Below the pieces are notes generated by a model. That model was not told the origin of the DNA and ran no database searches. It saw nothing but the letters and a program-made list of their open reading frames with translations. From contig NZ_JAEMQX010000036.1 of assembly GCF_016463645.1 (NCBI RefSeq), positions 1 through 32,662 of the forward strand: a stretch of DNA of 32,662 bases. Reading direction: 5' to 3'. Source of the stretch: Sphingopyxis sp. GTDB taxonomy: Bacteria; Pseudomonadota; Alphaproteobacteria; Sphingomonadales; Sphingomonadaceae. Position numbers and translations under genes: made by a program. Of this stretch, positions 24,142 through 31,870 are shown in pieces; the stretch's first letter is position 1, and every line of letters starts with the position of its first letter.

Positions 24142-24315
24142 GATGCGCGCGCTCTAGCGCAGCAAGCCGTATCGGGTAAAGCCGCTTCGTCCCCGTTCGC
24201 TTTGTCGTTCTCTTTGTTGCACCGCGTTCATCGCACCGATAAGAAGCGGCGCGCATGAAGCGGGATCATCTGTCCCGCCACCGGTTTGTGCGCCAGTTTG
24301 GAAAGTTCGATTGTC

Positions 24316-24987
24316 ATGATGCCCATTTCGTTCCCGTCGCGTAAGTTCCTGACCGTGCTGTGTGGCACGGCAGCCATGGCGACGGCGGCGGGCTGCGCGA
24401 AAGACAATGAAATCGACCTCGCCGGCGGCGTCGGCATCACCGCGACGCGCAGCACCTGCCCGGCGGTGGCAGTGCCGCTGCATACCGGTGACGTGACGTT
24501 GTTCGATCCCGCGACGAGCCGCGATGCGCGTGCGGTCGACGTCGTCGCCGCGATCACCAATGTGACGCCCCAGTGCAACGACACGGGCGAGAAGGTCTAT
24601 CAGCTCGCAAACTTCGACGTCGTTGCGACCCGCCGCGATGCCGGACCGACGCGCACGGTGACCTTGCCCTATTATGCCACCGTGCTTCAGGGCGGTACCG
24701 CCGTGGTCGCGAAGCGGCTGGGCAACGTCTCGGTGACCTTTGCCGAAGGACAGGTTCGCGGCACCGGACGCGGACAGGCATCGGCCTATGTCGATCGCGC
24801 CGCCGCGACGCTGCCCGCCGATATTCAGGAGCGTATTACCCGCAAGCGAAAGGCGGGCGATCAGGACGCTGCGATCGACCCGCTGAGCGTTCCCGAAGTG
24901 CGCGCGGCCGTCCAGCGCGCGAGCTTTGAACTGCTCGTCGGCTTCCAGCTGACGCAGGAACAGCTCGAATATAACGTCCGACGATAG
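24316..24987 (+). CDS. Putative lipoprotein of unknown function
   Basis: 223 residues with a lipoprotein signal: MMPISFPSRK, a hydrophobic stretch, and ATAAGC with Cys27. The mature part has two further cysteines (STCPAVAVPL and PQCNDTG), which could pair. It looks beta-rich (VYQLANFDVVATRR, TVTLPYYATVLQG, LGNVSVTFAEGQVRGTG), then has a helical C-terminus (PEVRAAVQRASFELLVGFQLTQEQLEY). Similar unannotated lipoproteins are common in sphingomonads, but I cannot give a function. The start is ATG 24316 or 24319. It is monocistronic, ending at the 25026-25057 terminator. Confidence 0.75.
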   Translation: MMPISFPSRKFLTVLCGTAAMATAAGCAKDNEIDLAGGVGITATRSTCPAVAVPLHTGDVTLFDPATSRDARAVDVVAAITNVTPQCNDTGEKVYQLANFDVVATRRDAGPTRTVTLPYYATVLQGGTAVVAKRLGNVSVTFAEGQVRGTGRGQASAYVDRAAATLPADIQERITRKRKAGDQDAAIDPLSVPEVRAAVQRASFELLVGFQLTQEQLEYNVRR

Positions 24988-25025
24988 GTAGTGCGGCGGC
25001 GCGGCGGCGCCGTTCGCATCCTGAC

Positions 25026-25057
25026 GCCCTGCGCGCCAACCGGTGACGCAGGGCTTT
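25026..25057 (+). terminator. Rho-independent terminator after the lipoprotein gene
   Basis: GCCCTGCG (25026-25033) and CGCAGGGC (25047-25054) form a perfect 8-bp stem with a 13-base loop, followed directly by TTTT. It lies 39 bases after the lipoprotein stop and about 65 bases before the argS start, so it separates the two transcripts. Confidence 0.82.
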
Positions 25058-25121
25058 TCGCGTGCGCCAAGCTGCGATAGGGCGCGCGCAAGAGTTTTTC
25101 AGACCCAGATAGGCCCGACCC

Positions 25122-26849
25122 GTGACCCTGTTCAGCCGTTTTTCCGACCATATCGGTGCCGCGCTCGATGCGCTTGCCGTCCGCGGTGCCATTCCGGGCG
25201 ACCTCGATCGCTCGGCGATCAGCGTCGAGCCGCCGCGCGACCCCGCGCATGGCGACGTTGCGACCAATGCAGCGATGGTGCTCGCCAAGCCTGCGGGAAT
25301 GAATCCGCGCGCCTTTGCCGATCTGCTGGTCGCCGAACTCGGCAAACTCGACGAGGTGACAGAGGCAAGCGTCGCCGGTCCCGGCTTCATCAACCTGCGC
25401 CTTGCCGGCGACAGCTGGCGCGACGAGCTGGCGCTGATCTTCAGCGAAGGCCCCGATTATGGTCGCTCGACGATGGGGCAGGGGCGGCGTGTCAACGTCG
25501 AATATGTCTCGGCGAATCCCACGGGCCCGATGCACGTCGGCCATTGTCGTGGCGCCGTGGTCGGCGATGCGCTCGCCGCGCTGCTCGAATATGCGGGGCA
25601 TGAGGTGATCCGCGAATATTATGTCAACGACGCCGGGGCGCAGGTCGACGTGCTCGCGCGCTCGGTGCATATGCGCTACCGTGAGGCGCTGGGTGAGGAT
25701 ATCGGCTCAATTCCGGAAGGGCTGTATCCCGGCGACTATCTGATGCCCGTGGGCGACAAGCTCGCGGTCGAATATGGCGATCGCTTCGTCGGCGCGCCCG
25801 AAAGCGCGTGGCTCGGCCTGTTCCGCGCCGAGGCGGTCAGCGCGATGATGGACATGATCCGTGCCGACCTCGCGAAACTCGGCATCCATCACGATCTTTT
25901 CTCGTCGGAGGCCGAATTGCAGGCCGAGGGCAAGCCCGCGGCCGCCGAGAAATGGCTACGCGATCATGATCTCGTTTATGATGGCCAGCTCGAAGCGCCG
26001 AAGGGCGAGACCCCCGAGGATTGGGAACCGGTCGAACTGCCACTGTTCCGCTCGACACGGTTCGGCGACGATCAGGATCGCCCGATCAGGAAATCGGATG
26101 GCAGCTGGACCTATTTCGGCGCAGACCTCGCCTATCATTTCCAGAAAAGTCAGACCGCCGACGAACTGATCGACATCTGGGGCGCCGATCATGCCGGCAC
26201 GGTCAAGCGGATCAAGGCCGCGGTTTCGGCGCTGACCGATGGCAAGACGCGGTTCGACGTCAAGCTGGTGCAGATGGTCCGGCTGCTGAAGAATGGCGAG
26301 CCCTTCAAGATGTCGAAGCGCGCGGGGAATTTCGTCACACTGGCCGATGTTGTCGACGAGGTCGGCAAGGACGCGGTGCGCTTCACCATGCTGACGCGCA
26401 AGGCGGACGCGCAAATGGACTTCGACTTCGCCAAGGTGGTCGAGGCATCCCGCGACAATCCCGTCTGGTATCTGCAATATGCCAACGCCCGCATTTCGCG
26501 GCTTCGCAAGAAGGCCGCCGATGCCGGGATCGACCTGCCGACGCCCGCGCCCGCGCGGCTGGCCGACCATGAGCTGGGGCTGATCAAGCTGCTCGCGCAA
26601 TTCCCGCGGATCGTCGAATCGGCGGCATCGGCCCGCGAGCCGCACCGGATCGCCTTCTATCTGGCGGATGTCGCGGCGGCGTTCCACGCCTGGTACAATC
26701 TCGGCAACGACGATCCGTCGGCGCGTATCGTGCTCGACAATGACCCCGAACTGACCGCGACGCGGCTTTATTTGGCCGACGGAATCGGGCAGGTTATCCG
26801 CAACGGGCTGTCCCTGATGGGAGTAGAGGCGCTCGAGGAGATGAATTGA
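25122..26849 (+). CDS. argS: Arginyl-tRNA synthetase
   Basis: A 575-residue class I aminoacyl-tRNA synthetase that charges tRNA-Arg. The N-terminal tRNA-contact domain (PRDPAHGDVATNAAM) is followed by the HIGH-type motif HVGH at 138-141 (SANPTGPMHVGHCRGAV), VNDAGAQVDVLA, and the KMSKS-type motif KMSKR at 396-400. The C-terminal DALR domain ends in GLSLMGVEALEEMN, typical of ArgS. The start is GTG at 25122; no earlier ATG in the frame fits. Its TGA overlaps the ATG of the SPOR-domain gene (TGATG). It is the first gene of the rightward argS-spor-nagZ-scpAB-tatABC run. Confidence 0.97.
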   Translation: MTLFSRFSDHIGAALDALAVRGAIPGDLDRSAISVEPPRDPAHGDVATNAAMVLAKPAGMNPRAFADLLVAELGKLDEVTEASVAGPGFINLRLAGDSWRDELALIFSEGPDYGRSTMGQGRRVNVEYVSANPTGPMHVGHCRGAVVGDALAALLEYAGHEVIREYYVNDAGAQVDVLARSVHMRYREALGEDIGSIPEGLYPGDYLMPVGDKLAVEYGDRFVGAPESAWLGLFRAEAVSAMMDMIRADLAKLGIHHDLFSSEAELQAEGKPAAAEKWLRDHDLVYDGQLEAPKGETPEDWEPVELPLFRSTRFGDDQDRPIRKSDGSWTYFGADLAYHFQKSQTADELIDIWGADHAGTVKRIKAAVSALTDGKTRFDVKLVQMVRLLKNGEPFKMSKRAGNFVTLADVVDEVGKDAVRFTMLTRKADAQMDFDFAKVVEASRDNPVWYLQYANARISRLRKKAADAGIDLPTPAPARLADHELGLIKLLAQFPRIVESAASAREPHRIAFYLADVAAAFHAWYNLGNDDPSARIVLDNDPELTATRLYLADGIGQVIRNGLSLMGVEALEEMN

Positions 26850-27610
26850 TGGCCGAGGGGAAGGACGAGGGACAAGCCGAGACGGGGCTCGGTCTCGAGG
26901 ATGAGGACCGGCTACCCTGGCTCGAAGCCGCCGACGGGTTCGAGGAGGATGGCGAGGTTTCGCCCGTGCGCCTGCTCGTCATGGTTCTCGGTGGTCTCTT
27001 GTTGATCGGCGCCGTGCTCGGCGGCCTGTGGTGGATCCAGAATGGCGGAGCGCGCGGCAAGGGCGAGCTGATCGCCGCGCAGCAGGGCGACTATAAGGTC
27101 GCCCCCAAGACCGATGGTGCGAAGACCTTCGAGGGCGAGGGCGATGCGAGCTTCTCGGCAAGTGAAGGCGCCGAGCCCGCAGGCAAGGTCGACCCGACCC
27201 GCATGCCCGAAGAGCCTGCCGTGACACCGGAAGAGCGCGAGGCCGCGGTGAAAAAGGCCGCTGCCGACAAGGCGGCCGCAGCGAAAGCGGCTGCCGCGAA
27301 GGCTCAGCCCGCGGATAAGGTGAAGGCGGCGCCCCCGAAGGCACCGGACGCCGAGGCCAAACCTGCGGCGGCTGGCGGCGTGATGATCCAGCTCGGCGCG
27401 TTCAGCAGCGACGCTGCAGCGGCCAAGGCCTGGACCAATCTCTCGAAGCGTTTTGCCTATCTCGCCGAACTCAACAAAAGCGTTTCGCCGGCGAAGGTCG
27501 GCGACGGCACCGTCTATCGTCTTCGCGTTTCAGCGGGAACGGCGGCCAACGCCGCGAATTTGTGCGGAAAATTGCGCGTCGCGGGTGAAAATTGCGTCGT
27601 CGTCCGCTGA
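26849..27610 (+). CDS. SPOR-domain membrane protein
   Basis: 253 residues: an acidic cytoplasmic start, one membrane helix (about 41-63, LLVMVLGGLLLIGAVLGGLWW), a long Ala/Lys/Pro-rich periplasmic linker (about 105-175), and a C-terminal SPOR domain (177-253, VMIQLGAFSSDAAAAKAWTN to VYRLRVSAGTAANAANLCGKL). SPOR domains bind peptidoglycan strands stripped of stem peptides at the division septum, so the protein probably acts in cell division or septal wall turnover, like FtsN-type proteins. GAGGAG lies eight bases before the ATG. The neighbouring nagZ supports a wall-related role. Confidence 0.9.
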   Translation: MAEGKDEGQAETGLGLEDEDRLPWLEAADGFEEDGEVSPVRLLVMVLGGLLLIGAVLGGLWWIQNGGARGKGELIAAQQGDYKVAPKTDGAKTFEGEGDASFSASEGAEPAGKVDPTRMPEEPAVTPEEREAAVKKAAADKAAAAKAAAAKAQPADKVKAAPPKAPDAEAKPAAAGGVMIQLGAFSSDAAAAKAWTNLSKRFAYLAELNKSVSPAKVGDGTVYRLRVSAGTAANAANLCGKLRVAGENCVVVR

Positions 27611-27716
27611 TTCGGCCCGCTTGGCCGCAGACTCTGTTGGTGCAAAACCGTCGTCATGGCATGATCCGCTCTGGTTGCCGTGTGAGGGGGCGGCGATCGA
27701 TGGAGTTTGACGCACG

Positions 27717-28724
27717 ATGATACCGGCAATTTTCGGCCTCTCGGGCCTGACCCTCACTGACGATGAGCGCGCTTTCTTCCGCGACTGCGATCCGGCGGGC
27801 TATATATTGTTCGGGCGCAATATCGAGAATCGCGAACAACTGCGGCGCCTGACCGATGAGCTTCGGGGCCTTGATGGCCGCGCTGATTTGCCGATCCTGA
27901 TCGATCAGGAAGGCGGACGCGTCGCGCGCATGAAATCACCCGAATGGCCGCTGTTTCCGAGCGGTGCGGCGTTCGACGCACTGTACGACCGCGCGCCCGC
28001 CAGCGCGATCGAGGCCGCGCGCCTCAACGCGATGGCGCTTGCAGCGATGCTCGCGGAAGTCGGCATCACTGTCGATTGTCTGCCTTTGCTCGACGTTCGC
28101 CAGCCGGGCGCAAGCGATGTGATCGGCGACCGCGCGCTCGGTAGCGAGCCGATGCGCGTAGCCGCGCTGGGGCGCGCGATCCTCGGCGGGCTGCAGGACG
28201 GCGGCGTGGTCGGGATCGTCAAGCACATCCCGGGACATGGGCGGGCGCTGCTCGATACGCATGAGGCGCTACCGACGGTCACCGCCCTCGACCGCGATCT
28301 GCAGACCGACCTCGCGCCCTTCGCGGCGCTGCGCGACGCGGCGATGGCAATGACGTGCCACGTCATCTTCGAAGCTTGGGACCCCGACCGCCCCGCGACC
28401 TTGTCGCCCGTCGTGATCGACAGCGTCATTCGCCAGCGCATCGGCTTTCACGGGCTGCTGATGACCGACGATCTCGACATGAAGGCGCTATCGGGCGACG
28501 TGCCGTCGCGCGCCGCCGATGCGATCGCGGCCGGGTGCGACATCGCGCTAAATTGCTGGGCGAAAATGGACGATATGGTCGGGATCGCGAATGCGCTCGA
28601 TCCGATCAGCACCGTGTCGCGTGCACGGCTGGAAGGTGCAATGGACCGGATTTCGGGCGGGAGCGACGGACGCGAGTTCGCGACGCTCGTCGATCAGCGC
28701 GACGCGCTGCTGGCGATGGCCTGA
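27717..28724 (+). CDS. nagZ: Beta-N-acetylhexosaminidase NagZ (GH3)
   Basis: A 335-residue cytoplasmic GH3 enzyme that removes N-acetylglucosamine from imported muropeptides during wall recycling. Landmarks are ILIDQEGGRVARM (60-72), the flexible-loop general-acid motif KHIPGHG (169-175) with the downstream DTHEALP, and the nucleophile region GLLMTDDLDMKAL (246-258, TDD). The length is typical of the single-domain NagZ group. GGAG lies about 13 bases before the ATG. A 106-base gap, without a clear terminator, separates it from the SPOR gene. scpA starts six bases after its stop. Confidence 0.95.
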   Translation: MIPAIFGLSGLTLTDDERAFFRDCDPAGYILFGRNIENREQLRRLTDELRGLDGRADLPILIDQEGGRVARMKSPEWPLFPSGAAFDALYDRAPASAIEAARLNAMALAAMLAEVGITVDCLPLLDVRQPGASDVIGDRALGSEPMRVAALGRAILGGLQDGGVVGIVKHIPGHGRALLDTHEALPTVTALDRDLQTDLAPFAALRDAAMAMTCHVIFEAWDPDRPATLSPVVIDSVIRQRIGFHGLLMTDDLDMKALSGDVPSRAADAIAAGCDIALNCWAKMDDMVGIANALDPISTVSRARLEGAMDRISGGSDGREFATLVDQRDALLAMA

Positions 28725-28730
28725 TCGTCG

Positions 28731-29504
28731 ATGGAAGAGCTGCCGCTCGATTTCGAGATCGTACCGGCGGCGCCCGAGCGCGAGGATGCCTTGCAGCTTT
28801 CGCTCGACAGCTGGGAAGGTCCGCTCGATCTGCTGCTAGCGCTGGCTCGCGGCCAGAAGGTCGACCTCAAGCAGATTTCGATTCTGGCGCTCGTCGAACA
28901 ATATCTGACCTTCATCGCCGAGGCTCGCGAGCTGAAGCTGGAGGTCGCGGCCGATTATCTCGTGATGGCAGCGTGGCTCGCCTATCTGAAATCGGCACTT
29001 CTCCTGCCGAAGGATCCCCTCGAGGATCCGTCGCCCGACGAACTCGCGTTGCGTCTGCAATTGCGGTTGCAGCGGCTTGCCGCGATGCGCGATGCGGCAG
29101 CACGTCTGCTGGCGCGCGACCGGATCGGCCGCGACGTCTTCATCCGCCCGCGACCGGAAGGCTTGCGGGATGTCAGGGTCCGGCGCTGGGATGCCAGTCT
29201 ATACGATCTTCTCTCCGCTTATGGACAGGTCAAGCTGCGGTCCGAACCCGTCGTGCACATGGTCTCGCGGCGCCCGGTCATCACGCTCGATGCGGCATTA
29301 CACCATCTTCAGCGGATGCTGGGCGTGAAGATCGACTGGGCGGAACTGTCCGATTTCCTGCCGGGGGATTATGACGGCCCGCTTCGCCGCTCGGCCATCG
29401 CGTCGAGTTTCGTCGCGGCGCTCGAACTGGCGCGGCAGGGCCGGGTCGACCTGAAACAGGATGGCGCCTTCGAACCGCTTTATCTGAAAGCCGCACAAGC
29501 ATGA
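28731..29504 (+). CDS. scpA: Segregation and condensation protein A
   Basis: A 257-residue kleisin partner of SMC. The N-terminal SLDSWEGPLDLLLALARGQKVDLKQISILALVEQYL is the canonical ScpA signature, with LKLEVAADYLVMAAWLAYLKSALLLP next. The C-terminal winged-helix region is present, with VVHMVSRRPVITLDAAL and FVAALELARQGRVDLKQDGAFEPLYL. ScpA links the SMC heads and binds ScpB in chromosome compaction and segregation. It starts six bases after nagZ and overlaps scpB by four bases (ATGA). Confidence 0.95.
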   Translation: MEELPLDFEIVPAAPEREDALQLSLDSWEGPLDLLLALARGQKVDLKQISILALVEQYLTFIAEARELKLEVAADYLVMAAWLAYLKSALLLPKDPLEDPSPDELALRLQLRLQRLAAMRDAAARLLARDRIGRDVFIRPRPEGLRDVRVRRWDASLYDLLSAYGQVKLRSEPVVHMVSRRPVITLDAALHHLQRMLGVKIDWAELSDFLPGDYDGPLRRSAIASSFVAALELARQGRVDLKQDGAFEPLYLKAAQA

Positions 29505-30094
29505 TCGACGATCTGGAACGCGCAATTGAGGCGATGCTCTTTGCCAGCGACGAAGCGCTCGACGCGCGGCAGATCGCCGGGCGTCTCGGCGACGAAATGA
29601 CGCCGGGGCAGGTGAAAGCGATCATCGAAACGATCGCCGCGCGCCACGCAGGAAGTGGCATCGAACTCGTCGAGCGCGGCGGGCGCTGGCATTTCCAGAC
29701 CCCCGCGGATCTCGCGCATCTCCTCCGCCGCGAGCGCGACGATCCGCGCAAGCTTTCGCGGGCGGCGGCCGAGGTGCTGGCGATCATCGCCTATCACGAG
29801 CCCGTCAGCCGCGCCGAGATCGAGGCCATTCGCGGCGTCCAGACCTCGAAGGGCACGCTCGACGTGCTGATGGAGGCAGAATGGATCGCGCCGGCAGGGC
29901 GGCGCGAGGTTCCGGGACGACCGCTGATTTACAAGACGACCGACGCGTTCCTGCAACATTTCGGCCTCACGAGCCGCAAGGACCTGCCAGGAATCGAGGA
30001 TTTGCGCGCGGCGGGCCTGCTCGACCCGGTCGATCTCGCTTTTGAGGAAGCGATGGGCGAACTGGACCTAGTAAAAGACGGTGAAGAGGCCTAG
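29501..30094 (+). CDS. scpB: Segregation and condensation protein B
   Basis: A 197-residue winged-helix protein that dimerises and binds ScpA. The N-terminal IDDLERAIEAMLFASDEALDARQIA, the ARHAGSGIELVERGGRWHFQT strand block, and the second winged helix LSRAAAEVLAIIAYHEPVSRAEIEAIRGVQTSKGTLDVLME are diagnostic. VPGRPLIYKTTDAFLQHFGLTS closes the domain. It is translationally coupled to scpA by the ATGA overlap and followed by tatA after 25 bases. Confidence 0.95.
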   Translation: MIDDLERAIEAMLFASDEALDARQIAGRLGDEMTPGQVKAIIETIAARHAGSGIELVERGGRWHFQTPADLAHLLRRERDDPRKLSRAAAEVLAIIAYHEPVSRAEIEAIRGVQTSKGTLDVLMEAEWIAPAGRREVPGRPLIYKTTDAFLQHFGLTSRKDLPGIEDLRAAGLLDPVDLAFEEAMGELDLVKDGEEA

Positions 30095-30119
30095 ATGAGC
30101 CCTTCAAGGAGAATTTGAG

Positions 30120-30353
30120 ATGGGTAGCTTCAGCATCTGGCACTGGCTCGTGGTAGGGATTCTCGTCCTGCTTTTGTTCGGCAAGGGCCGCTTTTCCGAC
30201 ATGATGGGCGATGTTGCCAAGGGCATCAAAAGCTTCAAGAAGGGCATGGCCGACGACGATGCGCCAACCCCGGCGCCCAAGCAGATCGAAGGCCAGCGCG
30301 CGCCTGACGCCACGCCCATGTCGACGCCGACGGCCGAGCACGACAAGCTCTGA
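30120..30353 (+). CDS. tatA: Twin-arginine translocase subunit TatA
   Basis: 77 residues. A short N-terminal membrane helix ([19 protein letters not shown]) is followed by the FGKGR hinge, an amphipathic helix ([23 protein letters not shown]) and a Pro/Ala-rich tail. This is the pore-forming Tat subunit that assembles around folded substrates bound to TatBC. AAGGAG lies eight bases before the ATG. The FG[KR]xx[FL] pattern and the SFKKG are characteristic of TatA rather than TatB. It comes first in tatABC. Confidence 0.95.
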   Translation: MGSFSIWHWLVVGILVLLLFGKGRFSDMMGDVAKGIKSFKKGMADDDAPTPAPKQIEGQRAPDATPMSTPTAEHDKL

Positions 30354-30382
30354 TCGCCAGTCGCCGGCGGGGAATTCAAGCG

Positions 30383-30775
30383 ATGTTCGATGTTGCGCCC
30401 ACCGAGCTGCTGCTCGTCGTGGTGGTGGCCTTGGTGGTTATCGGCCCCAAGGACCTCCCCAAGGCGATGCGTTTCGTCGGCAAATGGATGGGGAAGGCGC
30501 GCGGGATGGCCCGCCATTTCCGTGCCGGACTGGACACGATGATGCGCGAAGCCGAACTCGAGGAACTCGAGAAGCAGTGGCGTGAGCAGAATGAGGCGAT
30601 CATGCGCGAGTTTCCGCGCATCGACGATGTAAACGCAACGCCTGCGACGAATACGGCGTCGACCGAGCCCGCGACATCAGGCGCCGTCACGGAAGCCGAA
30701 GTCGACGAGGCAGCCGCAGCCAACCCGCCACCCGAAACGCACGCGATTCCGCCGAAGGATGGCACGCTGCCGTGA
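30383..30775 (+). CDS. tatB: Twin-arginine translocase subunit TatB
   Basis: 130 residues. MFDVAPTELLLVVVVALVVIGPKDLPKAMR is the TatB signature (membrane helix, GPKDLP hinge), followed by a long amphipathic helix (VGKWMGKARGMARHFRAGLDTMMREAELEELEK) and an acidic, low-complexity tail. With TatC it forms the receptor for RR-signal peptides. It lies 29 bases after tatA and overlaps the tatC start by four bases (GTGA). Confidence 0.94.
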   Translation: MFDVAPTELLLVVVVALVVIGPKDLPKAMRFVGKWMGKARGMARHFRAGLDTMMREAELEELEKQWREQNEAIMREFPRIDDVNATPATNTASTEPATSGAVTEAEVDEAAAANPPPETHAIPPKDGTLP

Positions 30776-31572
30776 CCGGGGAGACGGAAACCGAAGAGGA
30801 TGGCGCGGGGGGCAAGATGCCGCTGCTCGACCACTTGGTCGAACTGCGTTCGCGCTTGCTGAAGTCGCTGATCGCAATCGGCATCGCCTTTGGCGTGTGC
30901 CTTTATTATGCAAAACCGATTTTCGGAATTCTAGTCCAGCCGCTCGTGCGCGCGGGGCAGGGCAAGCTGATCTATACCCAGCTTTTCGAGGCGTTTTTCG
31001 TCGAGATCAAGGTCGCGTTGTTCGCGGCAACGATGATCGCCTTTCCCGTGATCGCGAACCAGCTGTGGAAGTTCGTCGCGCCGGGCCTCTTCAAGCAGGA
31101 AAAGCGCGCACTTCTCCCGTTCCTGATCGCGACGCCCGTGCTGTTCGCGATCGGCGCGAGCTTCGCCTATTTTATCACCATCCCGATCGCCCTCAAATTC
31201 CTGCTCGGCTATCAGGGAAACGTGGGCGGAATTACCCAGGAAGCCTTGCCCTCGGTCGGCAATTATTTAAGCTTCACGATGCAGTTCATCATGGCGTTCG
31301 GCATCGCCTTCCTGCTGCCGATCCTTCTGATGCTGATCGAACGATCGGGACTGGTGACCCGCGAGCAACTGGTTTCTGCACGCCGGTATATGATCGTAGC
31401 GGCCTTCGCGATCGCGGCGGTTTTCACGCCGCCGGATATCCTCAGCCAGCTGCTGCTCGCCGTGCCTTTGGTGTTCCTGTACGAAATGTCGCTGTTCGCG
31501 ATCTGGTTCACGCAGCGCCGACGCAAAACAGGCGCCGAAACGGCGCCTGTCGAGCCTCTCGAAGAGGCTTAG
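30772..31572 (+). CDS. tatC: Twin-arginine translocase subunit TatC
   Basis: A 266-residue protein with six membrane helices. MPLLDHLVELRSRLLKSL is the conserved N-terminal signal-binding block, KFVAPGLFKQEKRALLPF is the conserved cytoplasmic/helix 3 region, and FGIAFLLPILLMLIERSG is typical. TatC reads the twin-arginine motif. The start is a GTG within the tatB stop overlap (AAGGA about 12 bases upstream). The last codons encode the acidic tail AETAPVEPLEEA and form two perfect hairpins (31528-31569). No serS gene follows, unlike in many alphaproteobacteria. Confidence 0.95.
   Translation: MTGETETEEDGAGGKMPLLDHLVELRSRLLKSLIAIGIAFGVCLYYAKPIFGILVQPLVRAGQGKLIYTQLFEAFFVEIKVALFAATMIAFPVIANQLWKFVAPGLFKQEKRALLPFLIATPVLFAIGASFAYFITIPIALKFLLGYQGNVGGITQEALPSVGNYLSFTMQFIMAFGIAFLLPILLMLIERSGLVTREQLVSARRYMIVAAFAIAAVFTPPDILSQLLLAVPLVFLYEMSLFAIWFTQRRRKTGAETAPVEPLEEA
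31528..31569 (+). terminator. Two tandem perfect hairpins in the last codons of tatC
   Basis: ACAGGCGCCG (31528-31537) and CGGCGCCTGT (31541-31550) form a perfect 10-bp stem with an AAA loop. Immediately after, AGCCTCT (31553-31559) and AGAGGCT (31563-31569) form a perfect 7-bp stem with a CGA loop; the stop codon follows at 31570. A palindromic AAGTTAACTT is at 31576-31585. There is no T-tract, so this is more likely a 3'-end stabiliser or a Rho-assisted stop than a classic terminator. It also faces the end of the convergent entericidin gene. Confidence 0.5.
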
Positions 31573-31590
31573 GGCAAGTTAACTTCAAGA

Positions 31591-31719
31591 TCAGTGGATG
31601 GCGTCGCTGCCTGCCTGACCGACGGACTCGATGTCGCGGCCAGCGCCCTTCACCGTGTTGCAGCCAGTGACCAGAACGCTGGCGAGCAGGGCGAGGAGGA
31701 TTGCACGGAAACTCGTCAT
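31591..31719 (-). CDS. Entericidin EcnA/B-family small lipoprotein
   Basis: 42 residues. The sequence is MTSFRAILLALLASVLVTGC, a lipoprotein signal with lipobox VTGC and Cys20, followed by NTVKGAGRDIESVGQAGSDA. The C-N-T-x-x-G-x-G-x-D-[IV] core and the AG-x-A/D repeat are the entericidin signature. Entericidins are small membrane lipoproteins linked to stress and cell lysis in E. coli; outside enterobacteria the role is unclear. AGAGG lies about eight bases before the ATG. It is convergent with tatC (18 bases between stops) and downstream of the structured 31720-31940 gap. Confidence 0.88.
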   Translation of the reverse strand: MTSFRAILLALLASVLVTGCNTVKGAGRDIESVGQAGSDAIH

Positions 31720-31750
31720 TTTTCTAACCTCTCAGGATTTGATGCAAAAT

Positions 31751-31837
31751 GGCCCGGCACGCTTCGAGGGGGGGGAGGGAATGCGGGCCGGGCCAATGTT
31801 GCTGAGCAGCGCTGCGGGGGGGCGATGACCGCTGCTC
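31751..31837. other. Structured GC-rich intergenic DNA upstream of the entericidin gene, with G-quadruplex motif
   Basis: The gap 31720-31940 holds no credible gene but much structure. On the plus strand a run of eight G at 31768-31775, then GGG at 31777-31779, 31785-31787 and 31790-31792, with spacers A, AATGC and CC, fits a G-quadruplex pattern. It lies inside an 8-bp inverted repeat GGCCCGGC (31751-31758)/GCCGGGCC (31787-31794). A second 8-bp repeat GAGCAGCG (31804-31811)/CGCTGCTC (31830-31837) encloses a seven-G run. On the minus strand this is the leader or promoter region of the entericidin gene, where the motif would be C-rich. Its function is unknown. Confidence 0.45.
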
Positions 31838-31870
31838 GAATGGAAAACGACCAATGCGCCCGATAGGTTC

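Noticed and set aside
24142..24315. Short repeats (CTTTGT twice; GCGGGA/TCCCGC) in the ispH-lipoprotein gap as a possible regulatory RNA.
   Set aside because: The repeats are short and such elements arise by chance at this GC content. No riboswitch-like layout is visible.
28355..29374. A 339-codon plus-strand frame across nagZ and scpA in another frame.
   Set aside because: It overlaps two conserved genes completely and its translation is an Arg/Ala-rich shadow.
31594..31866. A 90-codon plus-strand frame over the entericidin gene and the G-rich gap.
   Set aside because: It is antisense to the entericidin gene, has no ribosome-binding site, and its translation is low in complexity.
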